Shown here in pieces: positions 53,853 through 63,932 of a stretch of 64,000 nt of DNA. The notes beneath the pieces are model-generated. The model did not search any database and was not told the DNA's origin. It saw nothing but the letters and a program-made list of their open reading frames with translations. The DNA is taken from the NCBI GenBank assembly GCA_905178155.1, contig CAJINV010000018.1:1178501-1242500 (forward strand), given 5' to 3'. The translations under genes and the position numbers were made by a program. Origin of the DNA: Amoebophrya sp. A120. Lineage: Eukaryota > Sar > Dinophyceae > Syndiniales > Amoebophryaceae. Position 1 is the stretch's first letter, and each line of letters begins with the position of its first letter.

Positions 53853-56800
53853 CTACCGCATGCCCTTCAACTTGATCACTTCCGGCCCGGCCGCCCCCGC
53901 GCCGCTGCTCCCGCCCTTCCCGGCACTGCTATTCGCGTTGGTGTAACGCTCCATAATCTGGGCCATCCGCGCCCGTCGATCCATCTCTTCCCGTTCCGCA
54001 GAGGCAGGTTGATGCGCCGCCGGAATGGTATGGCCGCTGCTTGTTCCTTCGGCAGCCGAGCTCCACTTCCCGCCCTTGCCTTCCCGGCGGCCGGTCCGCT
54101 CTCGGTCTCGGGCGGTGTCTCGGTCGCGCTCGCTTCCCCGCGTGCTGCCACCGCCGGCTTCCGGCAGCGTCGAGAGAATGGCCTCGTCCTCGTACATGCG
54201 CTTGCTCTCGTTTCCAAGGTTGGACCGCTGGCACGCTAGCATGGCTTTGTAGCCCTGCGGCTTCGTGGCGTAGTCCCGGCCCACCGCAACAGCGCCAGTG
54301 CGATCTGGTGAGTCGTTTTGCGGATTGTTGTGTAGGTAAACCGCATGACAAAATCCATACATGTTGTATTTTCTGCATGACAAACAACGCAAAAATCATA
54401 TCATCAAATAGAAGTAGTACAGTGTTCAATGTATTCCTCCACGTATCTCTTGATCTCTTTTTCGTCGCCCTTGGATTTCGTCAGATCCTCATCGTAATAG
54501 CGGTAATTGTTTCTCCGCCGCCCGTATCAAATGCAAAAATGTCTGGGTCTGGAGGGATCCGAACTTGTGATGCGTGTTTCGGATCCTACAAAAATCTGTG
54601 ATGCATAACGTGCAAAAGGTGCCCACTTCTGACCATGCTGAGAGGCCATTTCTCATGCAGAACACGCATCACCAAGGAGCTGCAGAACCTGTGATGCTAG
54701 GCCCTGCATTGCAGACGTGGGGGAGCTTGGAAAAACTGCATCACAAATCTCGGGAGCTCCCAGACCCAGACACTTTTGCATTTGATAGGCCGCGCGATCG
54801 GGATCTGCGACTCCTGCCGTCCCCGCGCCGCGAACGGCGGTCTCGCGCATCGTGGCCGCTCTCTCCCGGACCGGCGTGTTCTGAGCCCGAGTCGGAGTCC
54901 GAATCTCTGTCCTCCTCTCTATGCAATACAAATTTATTCCCGTGCATGTACCAACTATAGCCGCCGGGGCGGGGGTAGTGAGGTCGTGGGCGTTTTTTTG
55001 CCGGCCGCAGCCTTGGCCGCGGCTTTGCTTTTTATGGGCTCGCCATACCACCGTGAGTAACGCTATGCCGCACGGTATGGCGGCCACTTGGGAAACGTCG
55101 CAAATTTTGGCACATTTCCAAAATTCCTTTCCGAAAGCCAGCCCCGGCGCGATGGGGCCGATCCGGGTGCCACGGGGGGCGCCCAAAAAGCGAAGAAAAA
55201 CCGGGCCCATAGCATGCGGATTGGCTTTGCGCGTCTGGTGCGCTTTTTATTTTTCGCGTTTTTATTTTTCACGCCGGCGCTTTTTGCAAAGCTTCCCAGG
55301 CTCTAAAACCGGCGAAAAGGCGGCCGCTTTCGCGGCCGCCCAAAATGCTCCGAAATCGCGGCCGCGCCATGCTGTTTCGCTGTTCTGATTTTGGGCGCGT
55401 TTTTCGCGCGCCCCTTTTTGGGCGCCCCAAATCGCCAGAAACCAAGGCAGCGGGCGCCTCAGAAGGGCGCCCCTTTTGCCGGCTCCCCTGCGTCGTTTTA
55501 TCAAGTGCGAATCGATAGTTTTCGACCGGGCTTGTTTGCCGCAAACGCCCCGGCCGCTTGATAAGTGAAAACTTTTTATGCTCAAAAACACTTCCGGCCG
55601 CTTCAAAACTGCCGGCCGTTTTTCAGGGTAGCTGTCAAAAAAACTCCCTGGTTAGAACCGTTCGGTGACCTCACTACATACAACACGCATCACAAATTTT
55701 ACCAATTTGGAGCGTGAAACTTGTCGTGCTAAACTAGGATCGAAGCCAAGTTTCGTCATGCAGAGACCGCATCTGTACGTGTATGGGAAATTTACTGTGG
55801 ATACTCTCTGTATTGAATCACCAACCCAAGGCTGACCAGCTGAATAGGCTCGGTCAAATCGATCTCTTGTTGTTGATCGAGAGCTCCTCCTGCGCCTGCC
55901 CTGGTTTGCTGGTGCGCCGTGGTACTTGTATTCTGCAGCTGCTCCGGTACAGCTGAGGCTGATGTCAACATGGCCGTTGCATTATTCGTCGCAAAACCTC
56001 CAGTCGCGGGTGATATTCCAACAGCCGAAATAGTTGTACCTCCACGCACATTGTTCCCCGTTCCGACGAGGTTCTTCTCGGTAGTACCCGCATTCAACAT
56101 CATCGCAGCCATCTGCTTTTTCTTTCGCGATGCCGCGCCAGCCATGAATTTCCCGGCGAGTGGTTTCCGCGTCGCTTTTTGCAACTGCTGGTGCGCGACG
56201 GCCGCGGCCGCATGGGGTGGCAGAGAGTTGGACCCATCTAAATGGCCGCCGCTGCCGCTGGGGATGAAAACAGGCTTAGAAGCAGCTCCATTAAGCGGCG
56301 CGACTTCGGTGACCTTGATTGCAATTTCCGCATTTTTGTCCTCTTTCGTTGTCGTGTTGACACCACCATCGTCTACCTCCATTGCAGCGCCTTCCTCCGA
56401 CTGACCCGCTTTGTTTTTTTCCTCGCTTTCCTTCACATCCGCGCCGTCCTGCGGGTTATTTTCCTGCTCGCGGCCCTCGATAATATTGCCGTCGTTCTCT
56501 TTCGTTTTCGCATCTTCACCTGCATTTTTGTCCATATTATCTAGTACAACTTTGTCGTGGTCCTTCTTCTTTTTCCTTTTCTTTCTCTCCAGTTGCGCCG
56601 CGAGAATCTCTATGGATTGCAAAAGTGTCTGGGTCTGGAAGATTGCCAGATTTGTCATGTAGGTTTTCCGTGACCCATGAGGTCTGGTATGTAGGACACA
56701 GCATGACAGATTCTGCGAGACCTTTCTAATGCCTATCCTGCATGAGAAACTGCCTCTCAATTAGGTCAAAGGTGCACAACTTTTGGCAATCATGCAACAC

Positions 56801-59199
56801 AGCTTTTTGCCTGATTCAGATTTAGCATGACAAGTTGCAATCTTCAAGACCCAGACATTTTTGCAGTTGATAATCTCTTTCTCGTCCCACAGGCGGATTT
56901 TCAGCCGGATATTCGAGAGGGTTTATGCATTGCAAAAGTATCGCACTCACATAAGTGCCAGACTTGCATGACAAATCTGGATTTCTTAGGTAATTCAGCA
57001 TGACAAATTCCATTTCTGATCTTGAGCAAATTTGTAATGCTGTTCATACTTAGCACGATACTTTTGCAATGCATAGCGTCGAGCCGTAGCTGATGCCAAT
57101 CACTTCCCCCCGTCTCCACTCAAACGTCGTGTTCACGTACGGGTTATGAAATGCAAAAATGTCTGGGTCTGGAAACTTGTGATGCTAAAATGTGCATGAT
57201 GAGAACACTTCCGAACGCAGTCCAGCATGACAACTTCCCAAAACGCTTTCTCATAGGCAATCCGCATGAGAAACTGCGTTTTTGCATGACAAAAGAGGCT
57301 GCGACTTTTGTTGGTTATGCAATACGGATTTTCTAGGTATGGAAAGCTAGCATTACAAGTTTCAACCTTCCAGACCCAGACATTTTTACAATCCATACGG
57401 GTTGCCGGGGGTGCCAAAAACGCACTCGACAAACGCTTCGATTTGGTTGCCGTACTGGTACACGCCGTCTTCCTTCTCCAGCAAATTCTCATTCTGCACG
57501 TAGCGTTCCCGACACACGTCCAGCATCGCCATCAACGGGGCTTTCTTCAAGCGAAACGCGGCGGCGGCGAGCCGGGGTAGCAGTACCACATCTTGGTACT
57601 TGTCCGTATTGACCAACTTTTCCGCGAACTCCCCGATCGTCAAGGTCCGCCCCCGCCGGTAGTGCGACCGGCTGTTCTGCTGCTGGAAATTGTGGTCCTC
57701 GTTCTCGGAGGAAGAGACCTGCTGTGCGGAAGAATGGTGCACCGCGGGCACGTGGTCCAAGACGCCAGCGTTTAATATTCCCGCTGCTCCACCCGGTCCG
57801 CCTCCTGCCAGAATCCCGCTCGTGTTTGTTGTTCCAACCCCGCCAGCACCGGGAACGGCAGCTCCGGAAGTAGATGTTGTCCCTACTGCTTCTCCCGCCG
57901 TTGTGCCTGCTACGGTGCCGCCGCTATTATTCCCCGAATTATTTCTCCGCACCGGGACGATCTTTTATGACAGTGCACAACTCCCCCTCCCCCTCATTTG
58001 TATAGCATCAACGGCAATACAAGCATCAGCAAGGATGCCGGTTTTGCATGACAAATTTGCGCTGGAGTGTAGTGCTATTTGGGCTACCAGAACTTGTCAC
58101 GCAACCAGTGGTGCCAAGAGGCAAAGGGTGGATTGGGTATTTTGCATGACAAATGAGGGAGAGGGGGAGTTGTGCACTGTCATATCTTTTGCACGTCCAA
58201 TAGGTATGGTTTGATCCACTCGAAGAACTTTTTCCCGTCGAAAACGAACCGGATCATCAGCAGAGCAACGCACCGGACAAACGGGTTACTGTGCTCCAGC
58301 AAATTGGTCAGCTCCTCCGTGCTCGGCCGCAGTTGCAACAGCCGGTAGCCTATGCATTGCAAAAGTACTATCGCAGTCGTACTAATCGCAGTCATGCATG
58401 ACAGGTCTATGATTTAAGGGAAAGCACCATTACAAATTGCACTCTTTTTCTTGGAAAAACTTGTATTGCAATTTTCACTAGTACGATACTTTTGCAATGC
58501 GTATATACGCAACACAGGTAGGAGCTGCAGTCTTGGTTCGAGGAAAATCTTTGGTAGGGCTCGTAGTGTATGCATTGCAAATATGTCTGGGTCCTGGAAG
58601 GATACAACTTGTGATGCTACGTCTGGACACTAGATAAAATCTGTATTGCGTGAAGAGCAAAATAGATGCAGTTTTCGCTACGCGGAGAGGGCATAATTTC
58701 TCATGCGGTATGAGCATCAGAAAGCTAGCGCCGAATCTGTGATGCTAAGGCATGCATCACAGACGTCATGAGTCATGGAGAATATGCATGACAAACCTGG
58801 CAATCTTCCCGACGCCAGACATTTTTGCAGTTGATATAGTCGTCGACGAATTGGTCGACTTGCTGGACCAACTCGGCCACGGAACCGCAGTTCTGCTTCA
58901 AATCTTGAAAATACTTCGCCTTGCTCACGTGGCCTCTGGTGAGGTCGGACACGTTGAAGGTCGTGTCGTTGGTATACTCTTTTGCCGGGTCGAGGAGGTC
59001 CGCGGGTTTCGCGGCCGAGGGGAGGTTTTGGCCCGCGCGTACAGCCCCGCCGAGCGGGTTCGCGGCGCCGGCGAGCCTGTGAAGGTCGGTTTGTGTGAAG
59101 ATGAGTAGATACTATAGACATAACTCTTTCTCTTTTCAGTACAAATGAAGTCTCGCCACTTTTTCCGTATCTGTTTTTCCTCAAAGGCTAGTGCATCCA
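53853..59199 (-). CDS. Prp38-family pre-mRNA splicing factor (PRPF38B-like)
   Basis: Prp38 proteins belong to the U4/U6.U5 tri-snRNP and help activate the spliceosome. Exons: 59199-59143, 59076-58837, 58567-58504, 58350-58184, 57965-57397, 57145-57076, 56923-56873, 56611-55804, 54920-54788, 54524-54421, 54304-53853. The domain reads NDTTFNVSDLTRGHVSKAKY, AELVQQVDQFVDDYEPYQRF, LEHSNPFVRCVALLMIRF, FFEWIKPYLLD, RTLTIGEFAEKLVNTDKYQD, matching the conserved core. An Asn/Gly/Thr/Ala-rich insert (about 110 residues) precedes TIGEFAEKL. After the core come KKRKKKKDHDK, a long polar tail, RDSDSDSGSEHAGPG, an RS-like segment (DRRSRRGDGRSRRSRSRGRR) and IKLKGMR before the stop. Eight introners all resolve in frame. 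The join of the first exon is unsettled, and the exon 60141-59284 may be its true N-terminus. Confidence 0.86.
54525..54787. mobile_element. Introner, family A (Prp38)
   Basis: Typical ends. The flanks GCCCG / GGCCGC are only partly alike. Excision joins SRRSRSRG to RRRNNYRYYDEDLTK. Confidence 0.87.
54921..55803. mobile_element. Introner, family I (Prp38), enlarged by a nested insertion
   Basis: Ends ATGCAATACAAATTTATTCC and GTGTATGGGAAATTTACTGT match the family I copy at 41027. Direct repeat CTCTCT. At 883 bp it is about six times longer than that copy because of the insert at 54976-55676. Excision joins GLVIQYRE to EDRDSDSDSGSEH. Confidence 0.88.
54976..55676. mobile_element. 701-bp GC-rich insertion inside an introner
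   Basis: Terminal inverted repeat TAGTGAGGTC ... GACCTCACTA. Much richer in G+C than the surrounding introner, with internal palindromic blocks (for example GGGGCGCCC types near 55410-55480). No convincing coding frame. Its target duplication is not clear. Confidence 0.65.
56612..56872. mobile_element. Introner, family A (Prp38)
   Basis: Direct repeat ATCTCT. Excision joins IRLWDEKEI to LAAQLERKKRKKKKD. Confidence 0.93.
56924..57075. mobile_element. Introner, family D (Prp38)
   Basis: TIR TATGCATTGCAAAAGTATCG and its complement. The flanks do not form a clean repeat. Excision joins ISYGST to LSNIRLKIRLWD. Confidence 0.87.
57146..57396. mobile_element. Introner, family A (Prp38)
   Basis: Seven-base direct repeat ACGGGTT. 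Excision joins VFGTPGNPY to VNTTFEWRRGEVIG. Confidence 0.94.
57966..58183. mobile_element. Introner, family J (Prp38)
   Basis: 218 bp. Long TIR TATGACAGTGCACAACTCCC (and on) with its complement. Direct repeat ATCTTT. Only copy of this family in the window. Excision joins PYLLDVQKI to VPVRRNNSGNNSGG. Confidence 0.92.
58351..58503. mobile_element. Introner, family D (Prp38)
   Basis: TIR TATGCATTGCAAAAGTACTA and its complement. Excision joins SSYLCCVY to RLLQLRPSTEELTN inside the conserved core. Confidence 0.9.
58568..58836. mobile_element. Introner, family A (Prp38)
   Basis: Ends TATGCATTGCAAATATGTCT (offset by two bases) and CAGACATTTTTGCAGTTGATA. Short direct repeat TAGT. Excision joins DQFVDDY to EPYQRFSSNQD. 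Confidence 0.88.
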
Positions 59200-59251
59200 T
59201 TTTGATGATGATGACTGTGATGATGCTAGAACCTCCTAGTACAACACACTG

Positions 59252-60141
59252 CTAGGAGTAGTAGTGCACAACTTCTCTACTTGTTTCCCTACCGCAAAAA
59301 GTCTCATCGACTATATAGTAGTACAGCTGCGCGTTGGCTGTTGCACTAGCTGAAGTGTTCACACTAGTAACCTGGGCTCCTGCAGCTGCAGTGGGAAGCA
59401 CCGCGCCGAGTTGCTGGGCCAAGAGCTGCCGTTGTTGCATCAGCTGCATGCTGAGTTGCGGATTTTGCATCATCTGTTGCATCATTGCCATCTGCTGCAT
59501 CTGCATCATCTGTGCCGCGGCCAGCTGCGGATTGCTATTCATCTGCGCGGCTGCAAGTTGCGCTTGCATCAGCTGCGGCGCTTGTTGGGGCGGTCCACCA
59601 GCTGCTGGAGGTGCTCCCATCATCATGCCGGGTAGCTGCAACCCCGCGGCGGCTGGTTGCGGTAGTTGTGGTGCCATCATCGGATTATTGTGGTTCACAC
59701 CAGTTGCAGCAATTCCCGCTGCGCTTGTAGTTCCCGGTGCCATCGGCGGGCCGATCGCCGGAGTCGCTGCTGCTGCGGTTCCTGATCCCCCCGCGGGTTG
59801 CTGCTGCAAAGAACCCAACGGCGGCTGCAATTGATGCCCTGCGACGGCCGCTGCCTGCCGCTGCTGCGCGAGTAAGAGCTGTTGCTGCTGCGCTAGAAAG
59901 TGTTGCTGCTGCTGGTGTTGTTGTCCAATCTGCATATGCGGCATAGCCATTGGCGCACCTGCTGCTCCGGGTGCCATGCCTACGCCCATCATCCCCATAG
60001 TATTCATCATACCCGCCGGCGGAATCTGCATGCGGGGCAGCGGCCCTCCTGCAGCGGTACCCGCGGGGGTGTTTTGGTACAAGTTCGCGTACGAATTATT
60101 GTTGGGGTTCGACGGTGCACCTCCGCCGCTGCCTGGGTTCA
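59252..60141 (-). CDS. Gln/Met/Ala-rich protein or N-terminal exon of the Prp38 gene
   Basis: A long open frame from ATG 60141 (MNPGSGGGAPSNPNNNSYAN) of about 300 residues. It is dominated by Met, Gln, Ala, Pro and Gly (for example QQQQHFLAQQQQLLLAQQRQ and AAQMMQMQQMAMMQQMMQNP), with no folded domain recognised. Taken alone it stops at 59252. A donor GCG|GTAGGG (exon edge about 59284) and an acceptor CATCACAG|TCATC just before the Prp38 ATG would splice it in frame onto MDALAFEEKQIRKKW. Prion-like regions of this kind are common in RNA-binding and transcription proteins. One gene or two cannot be decided from sequence alone. The frame also stays open upstream of the chosen ATG, to 60412. Confidence 0.6.
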
Positions 60142-62037
60142 TTTTGCGATTCGAGAAAAACAATTTTTGAATTGATGCTGTGTCTAGCTTATAGTACGAC
60201 GCTCGTATAAAAATCTTCGCACTCCAGAAAAGGGACGCGACATCAACCTTCTGCGAGGGTGCTCTAGAGGCTCCGTCGAGGTGAGGAGCCTCAGCATCAT
60301 CTTCATGCGTGCTGGGTCCAAATGGTGTAATCGAGGAATAGGCGCTTTCTACTTTGTACTTTGCCACGAAGTGAATAGGTTGTGGGGAATTTTTCACTGT
60401 CATATGGCACAAAAAGAAGCGATAGGGTCGCAGTTTTTTTTACAAGTCTAGCAGATGTTGAACTTGAGACGTCGATTCGCAGCTTTGATCTCCGGATCCT
60501 TTCCGAGCAAGAATTTTGTCTTCCAGGAGCAGTCGTATGGCGACAAGTGCTAATTTTGAGTTCTCCGATGATCGGTGTACTGTATTTTGAAGCGCACGAC
60601 GACGGCAACCATCTATGCGAATAGACCAAGGTATGAGATCGATTGCGCAAGTGGGCCGCGCGGTAACACGCACCAAAGTTTATTTTGCATGCTGACGAGG
60701 TACCTGGGGGCCGCGTCTTCCCGTGCGAGGTGAGACGCAAGCGTAGGCCTTTGCCCCCCCTTTTGGTACCTCCGCGGCACCGTAGAAGCTCAATGACAAA
60801 AAGGACCAGCCGACCGAGGAGTGGGCACGGAGGCCACCTCGGGAAGGTCAATTTTGCGACGGCGCGGGCCGGGGTTGATTCATCTCGCGGCAGGGTGGCC
60901 CGGCGGCGCTTTATCTCACGCGGGAGAGGCGCGTCGCCGCTTCATCATGCGCGTGACAGCATTTCGCGCGGCGCCCTCCCCCGGCGCGCGCGCGCGCCGC
61001 CCGGAGGCTTTCCCTTCCCGGTGCGGGGGCTGGGGGTGGAGGCAAGCCGGGCGCCGGACTGGGACGCTAGAGCGCGCCGCGTAGCGCACGGGCAACGCCG
61101 CGGCCCCGCCCCCGGCATGATCGGCGGGGCGGCGGCCCGGGCGCCGCAGGCTCCGACCGGGGTCCACGCGGCCCGCGACCGCGCCGCATTTCCGGGGTTT
61201 TAGCATGGTAACTCCCCAGGTAATGCACCGCGCCCCGCCGGCGCGAGGAGCGCCCGACGACCCACCAGGGGCGCCCTTCCATGCGAGGAGCCCAGTACTG
61301 GGCCAGAGGTGCAGGTGCCGGCAAGGGAGGTGATTTTTTTTGTATTTTCTGCAAGAAATGGAATACATCATCCCAGGCACGTCCATCGACTTCCGCAGAT
61401 AGAATAAAGGGAATAAACTACGACACAAGGGACACTTCTACTCATCATATTGCTTTACCTAAGTCAGTTTGTAGCACTGCTCATCGGCGGGCATTTTTTT
61501 GAAGAGGTGTGCGCATGGACACAGAGCGTTAAAATCCGACCAGAATTGCTGGACATCTCCCGAGAGTCCATTTGTTGTCGATTGTCCATTATGTACAATA
61601 TTAAAATGAAGGCAGATTTGTATTTTTTTAAGATTTTTCAAAATATGAAAAAAAATTCAAAATTTCCACGGTGGAAAAAAGTGCCGACTGCACAATCCAA
61701 AACCATGAAATGAAAGGCATTAAAGATGATGCCTGTCATTTATTTATTTGTTGACTTATTATATGCTTACCTTTGTGCATTTTTTTCATATTCTCAAGAA
61801 GTGAAAATTTTTGAAAAATTAGAAAAATAAAAATAATGAGAGTCCACGTGGTGAGGGGAAGTTGAAAGACAACCAATGCAGATGAGGCCGTTAACAATTG
61901 TGGTGTTGGTGGGGTGCACACCACCAGCGCCACAAACTGTGATGCCTGCGCCTGTAAGTAGAAACAATTGTGGTGTTGGTGGGGTGCACACCACCAGCGC
62001 CGCAAACTGTGATGCCTGCGCCTGTAAGTAGATCGTA
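60142..62037. other. Intergenic: GC-rich block, then AT-rich DNA with a tandem repeat
   Basis: 60640-61350 is strongly GC-rich, with CGCG runs near 60985-61000. Several long frames are open there on both strands, as expected from composition, and none gives a known protein. 61360-61890 turns AT-rich. No gene or introner recognised. Confidence 0.55.
61893..62032. repeat. 70-bp direct tandem duplication
   Basis: Two copies starting AACAATTGTGGTGTTGGTGG at 61893 and 61963, differing by about one base over 70 bp. Each holds an internal inverted repeat (GGTGGGGTGCACACCACC). Confidence 0.93.
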
Positions 62038-62349
62038 GATTTTACAGCGTTAAGCCAGTCGCGTCGTACTTAGCCTTCTAGGGTCGTAGTCGTATGCCAG
62101 GAGTGGGGGGAGAGAATCGGAAGGCACAAGAGAGAACTCCGTGTGGTAAGATCGTACTCAGGTCGTAGCTCGTGGATGTCCGCATGCTGGCACACAAGGA
62201 AGAACTTCATGCACAATGTGACTGCACTGGGGTGCTCTTTAGGTTGGTTCTACTATCTCGAGTTCCGGACGAAGGTCGTCTGGTGGTTCTGCCGCATCTG
62301 GGAAGCGTGTTCCTAGTGCGTTGCTAAGATAGTTCGATGCTATTTAACA
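62038..62349 (+). repeat. Putative 5' LTR (end only located)
   Basis: Non-coding sequence ending GCTATTTAACA directly before a likely primer-binding site. The left boundary is not fixed because the matching 3' LTR lies outside the window. Confidence 0.45.
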
Positions 62350-62364
62350 TGGTGCCGTAACTCC
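62350..62364 (+). other. Putative tRNA primer-binding site of an LTR retrotransposon
   Basis: TGGTGCCGTAACTC is complementary to a tRNA 3' end of the form GAGTTACGGCACCA, including the terminal CCA. It sits immediately after the CA that would end the LTR and 255 bp before the Gag start. Confidence 0.55.
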
Positions 62365-62618
62365 GCAGAGGCTGCCGGGGTGACTTCTTCTATTTCCTCA
62401 CGGCGCGACGAGGTGGGACCCGTTCGCGACCTGTTTCTGCACGTTTCTAGGTGTTCGTCTTCGCGGCGTCACGACGACGAGCTTCACCGCCTTCGCTACC
62501 CCCGGAGGATCGCTAAACACGCTTGAAAACCGGTGAGGCGTCTTTTGCGGCCGTAGGGTAGCATTGTCCGGATACCGACCGGGCGGCAGGTTTTCCCCGC
62601 ACCTAATTCCGACCGGAA

Positions 62619-63932
62619 ATGGCGAAGAAGCAGCGGAAGGGAAGTAAAACCCGCGGGGCGGGCGCAGATGACGAGTTCGACAGCGGTTCCTCGGTCTCAA
62701 GCGGTGCTATGAACGCGATCAGCACCTCCATGAGCACGATCGCGGACGCCATGGCCAAGCAGGGCGAGGCTATGGCGAGGCAGACGGACATGCTGACCAT
62801 GGTGCTTGGCAAGTTAGCGGCGCCGGAAAAGCCGAGCTCAGGTCTGGCAGCAGAGAAGGCGACCGAGCCGGCGGTGAGCAGCGCGAGCAGCGCTACAGGA
62901 GCTTCGGAAACCCGCACGAGCTTGGCGTTTCAGCACAAGATGTTCTCCGACCTCGCTTCCTCTTCCCCAGCCGAGCAGGCGGAGCCCGGAACCGCCATTG
63001 CAGCGATGTTATCGGACTGGCTCGACTTCCCGCAGCCGTCGGGACGCACGCTGACGCCGCAAGAGACGATCAAGGCGGACAAGATTTCGGACCAGATGCC
63101 ACACTTCCAGCCGGACAAGGAGTCAATGGCGAAGTACCTGCCGCGGCTTGCGAAGTGGGCGCGGATGATGATGAAGCTGGAATTCGACGAGGAAAGCGTC
63201 TTCGACCTTATCGCGGTCGGGGCCTTCAAGGTGCACGCGGAATCGCAGGAGACGGTGGAAAACATCGCGGGGAAATCGCTTTTCGCCTTGGCGAAACAGC
63301 TTTTGCTGGACAACACCGGGACGCCGTCCACGGCGCTGAACGATCGCACCACCGCCCTGCTCCAGTCGCTGAGACCGCGGGGCACCAAGGTCGGGGACTT
63401 CGTCCGGGCCAAGGAGCGGGAGTACACCGCCTTGGCGAAGATGTCCGCTGGGGTCAGCAGCCTGGTGGCGGGTGATGCGATTCTCCGCACGGCACTGCTG
63501 GATCGCGCCACCCAGCGCATGGCGCGGCTGGTGTTCGGGGAGCAGACGACAGTTTCCAAGGTGTGCTACACCTTGAAACACAGCGGGGCGGCAAATGACA
63601 CGGAGATTTACCCGCGGGACAGCCAGCCGGTGAACCAAGCCAATCTGATGACCTGCCCGCCGGTGGATACCGAGCCGAGCTACACGGGGGAAGAGTGGTC
63701 GGACTGGTTTCGCGGCCACCTCAACAACGGTTATCAGCTTTTGTACACCGGCACGGGGAACGGGAACCGCGGACCCGGCGGGGGAACGCACTGCGGCTTG
63801 GGCGACCGGTGCTACTTCTTCATCAAGTACGGAAACTGCAAGAAGATCCACACAGCGGCCGAGAAGGAGACTTTGCGCAAGAAGCGGGCCGAGTACGTCG
63901 CCAAATTTGGCGAGAACAAGAATCCCCCGTGA
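62619..63932 (+). CDS. Retrotransposon Gag-like protein with zinc knuckle
   Basis: One uninterrupted frame of 437 residues, the only clear plus-strand gene. It begins MAKKQRKGSKTRGAGADDEF (basic), followed by a Ser/Ala/Met helical segment and a capsid-like helical middle (PHFQPDKESMAKYLPRLAKW; SLFALAKQLLLDN; FVRAKEREYTALAKMSAG). The C-terminal metal-binding motif CGLGDRCYFFIKYGNCKKIH has the spacing Cys-x5-Cys-x8-Cys-x3-His, nearer a CCCH finger than a retroviral CCHC knuckle. A basic tail (LRKKRAEYVAKFGENKN) ends the protein. Gag packages the element RNA into particles. Protease, reverse transcriptase and integrase should lie beyond 64000. G+C content and codon use are higher than in nearby genes, and no introner interrupts it. 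Confidence 0.75.
   Translation: MAKKQRKGSKTRGAGADDEFDSGSSVSSGAMNAISTSMSTIADAMAKQGEAMARQTDMLTMVLGKLAAPEKPSSGLAAEKATEPAVSSASSATGASETRTSLAFQHKMFSDLASSSPAEQAEPGTAIAAMLSDWLDFPQPSGRTLTPQETIKADKISDQMPHFQPDKESMAKYLPRLAKWARMMMKLEFDEESVFDLIAVGAFKVHAESQETVENIAGKSLFALAKQLLLDNTGTPSTALNDRTTALLQSLRPRGTKVGDFVRAKEREYTALAKMSAGVSSLVAGDAILRTALLDRATQRMARLVFGEQTTVSKVCYTLKHSGAANDTEIYPRDSQPVNQANLMTCPPVDTEPSYTGEEWSDWFRGHLNNGYQLLYTGTGNGNRGPGGGTHCGLGDRCYFFIKYGNCKKIHTAAEKETLRKKRAEYVAKFGENKNPP

Noticed and set aside
59334..59834. Cys/Ala-rich plus-strand frame
   Set aside because: Antisense of the CAG/ATG-rich Q/M exon; the Cys pattern comes from the complement of Gln and Met codons.
60685..61428. Long Arg/Pro/Gly-rich frames on both strands
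   Set aside because: Open because of extreme GC content; no family, no start context, and equally open on both strands.
63123..63851. 242-residue minus-strand frame
   Set aside because: Antisense of the Gag gene; GC-rich third positions keep it open.
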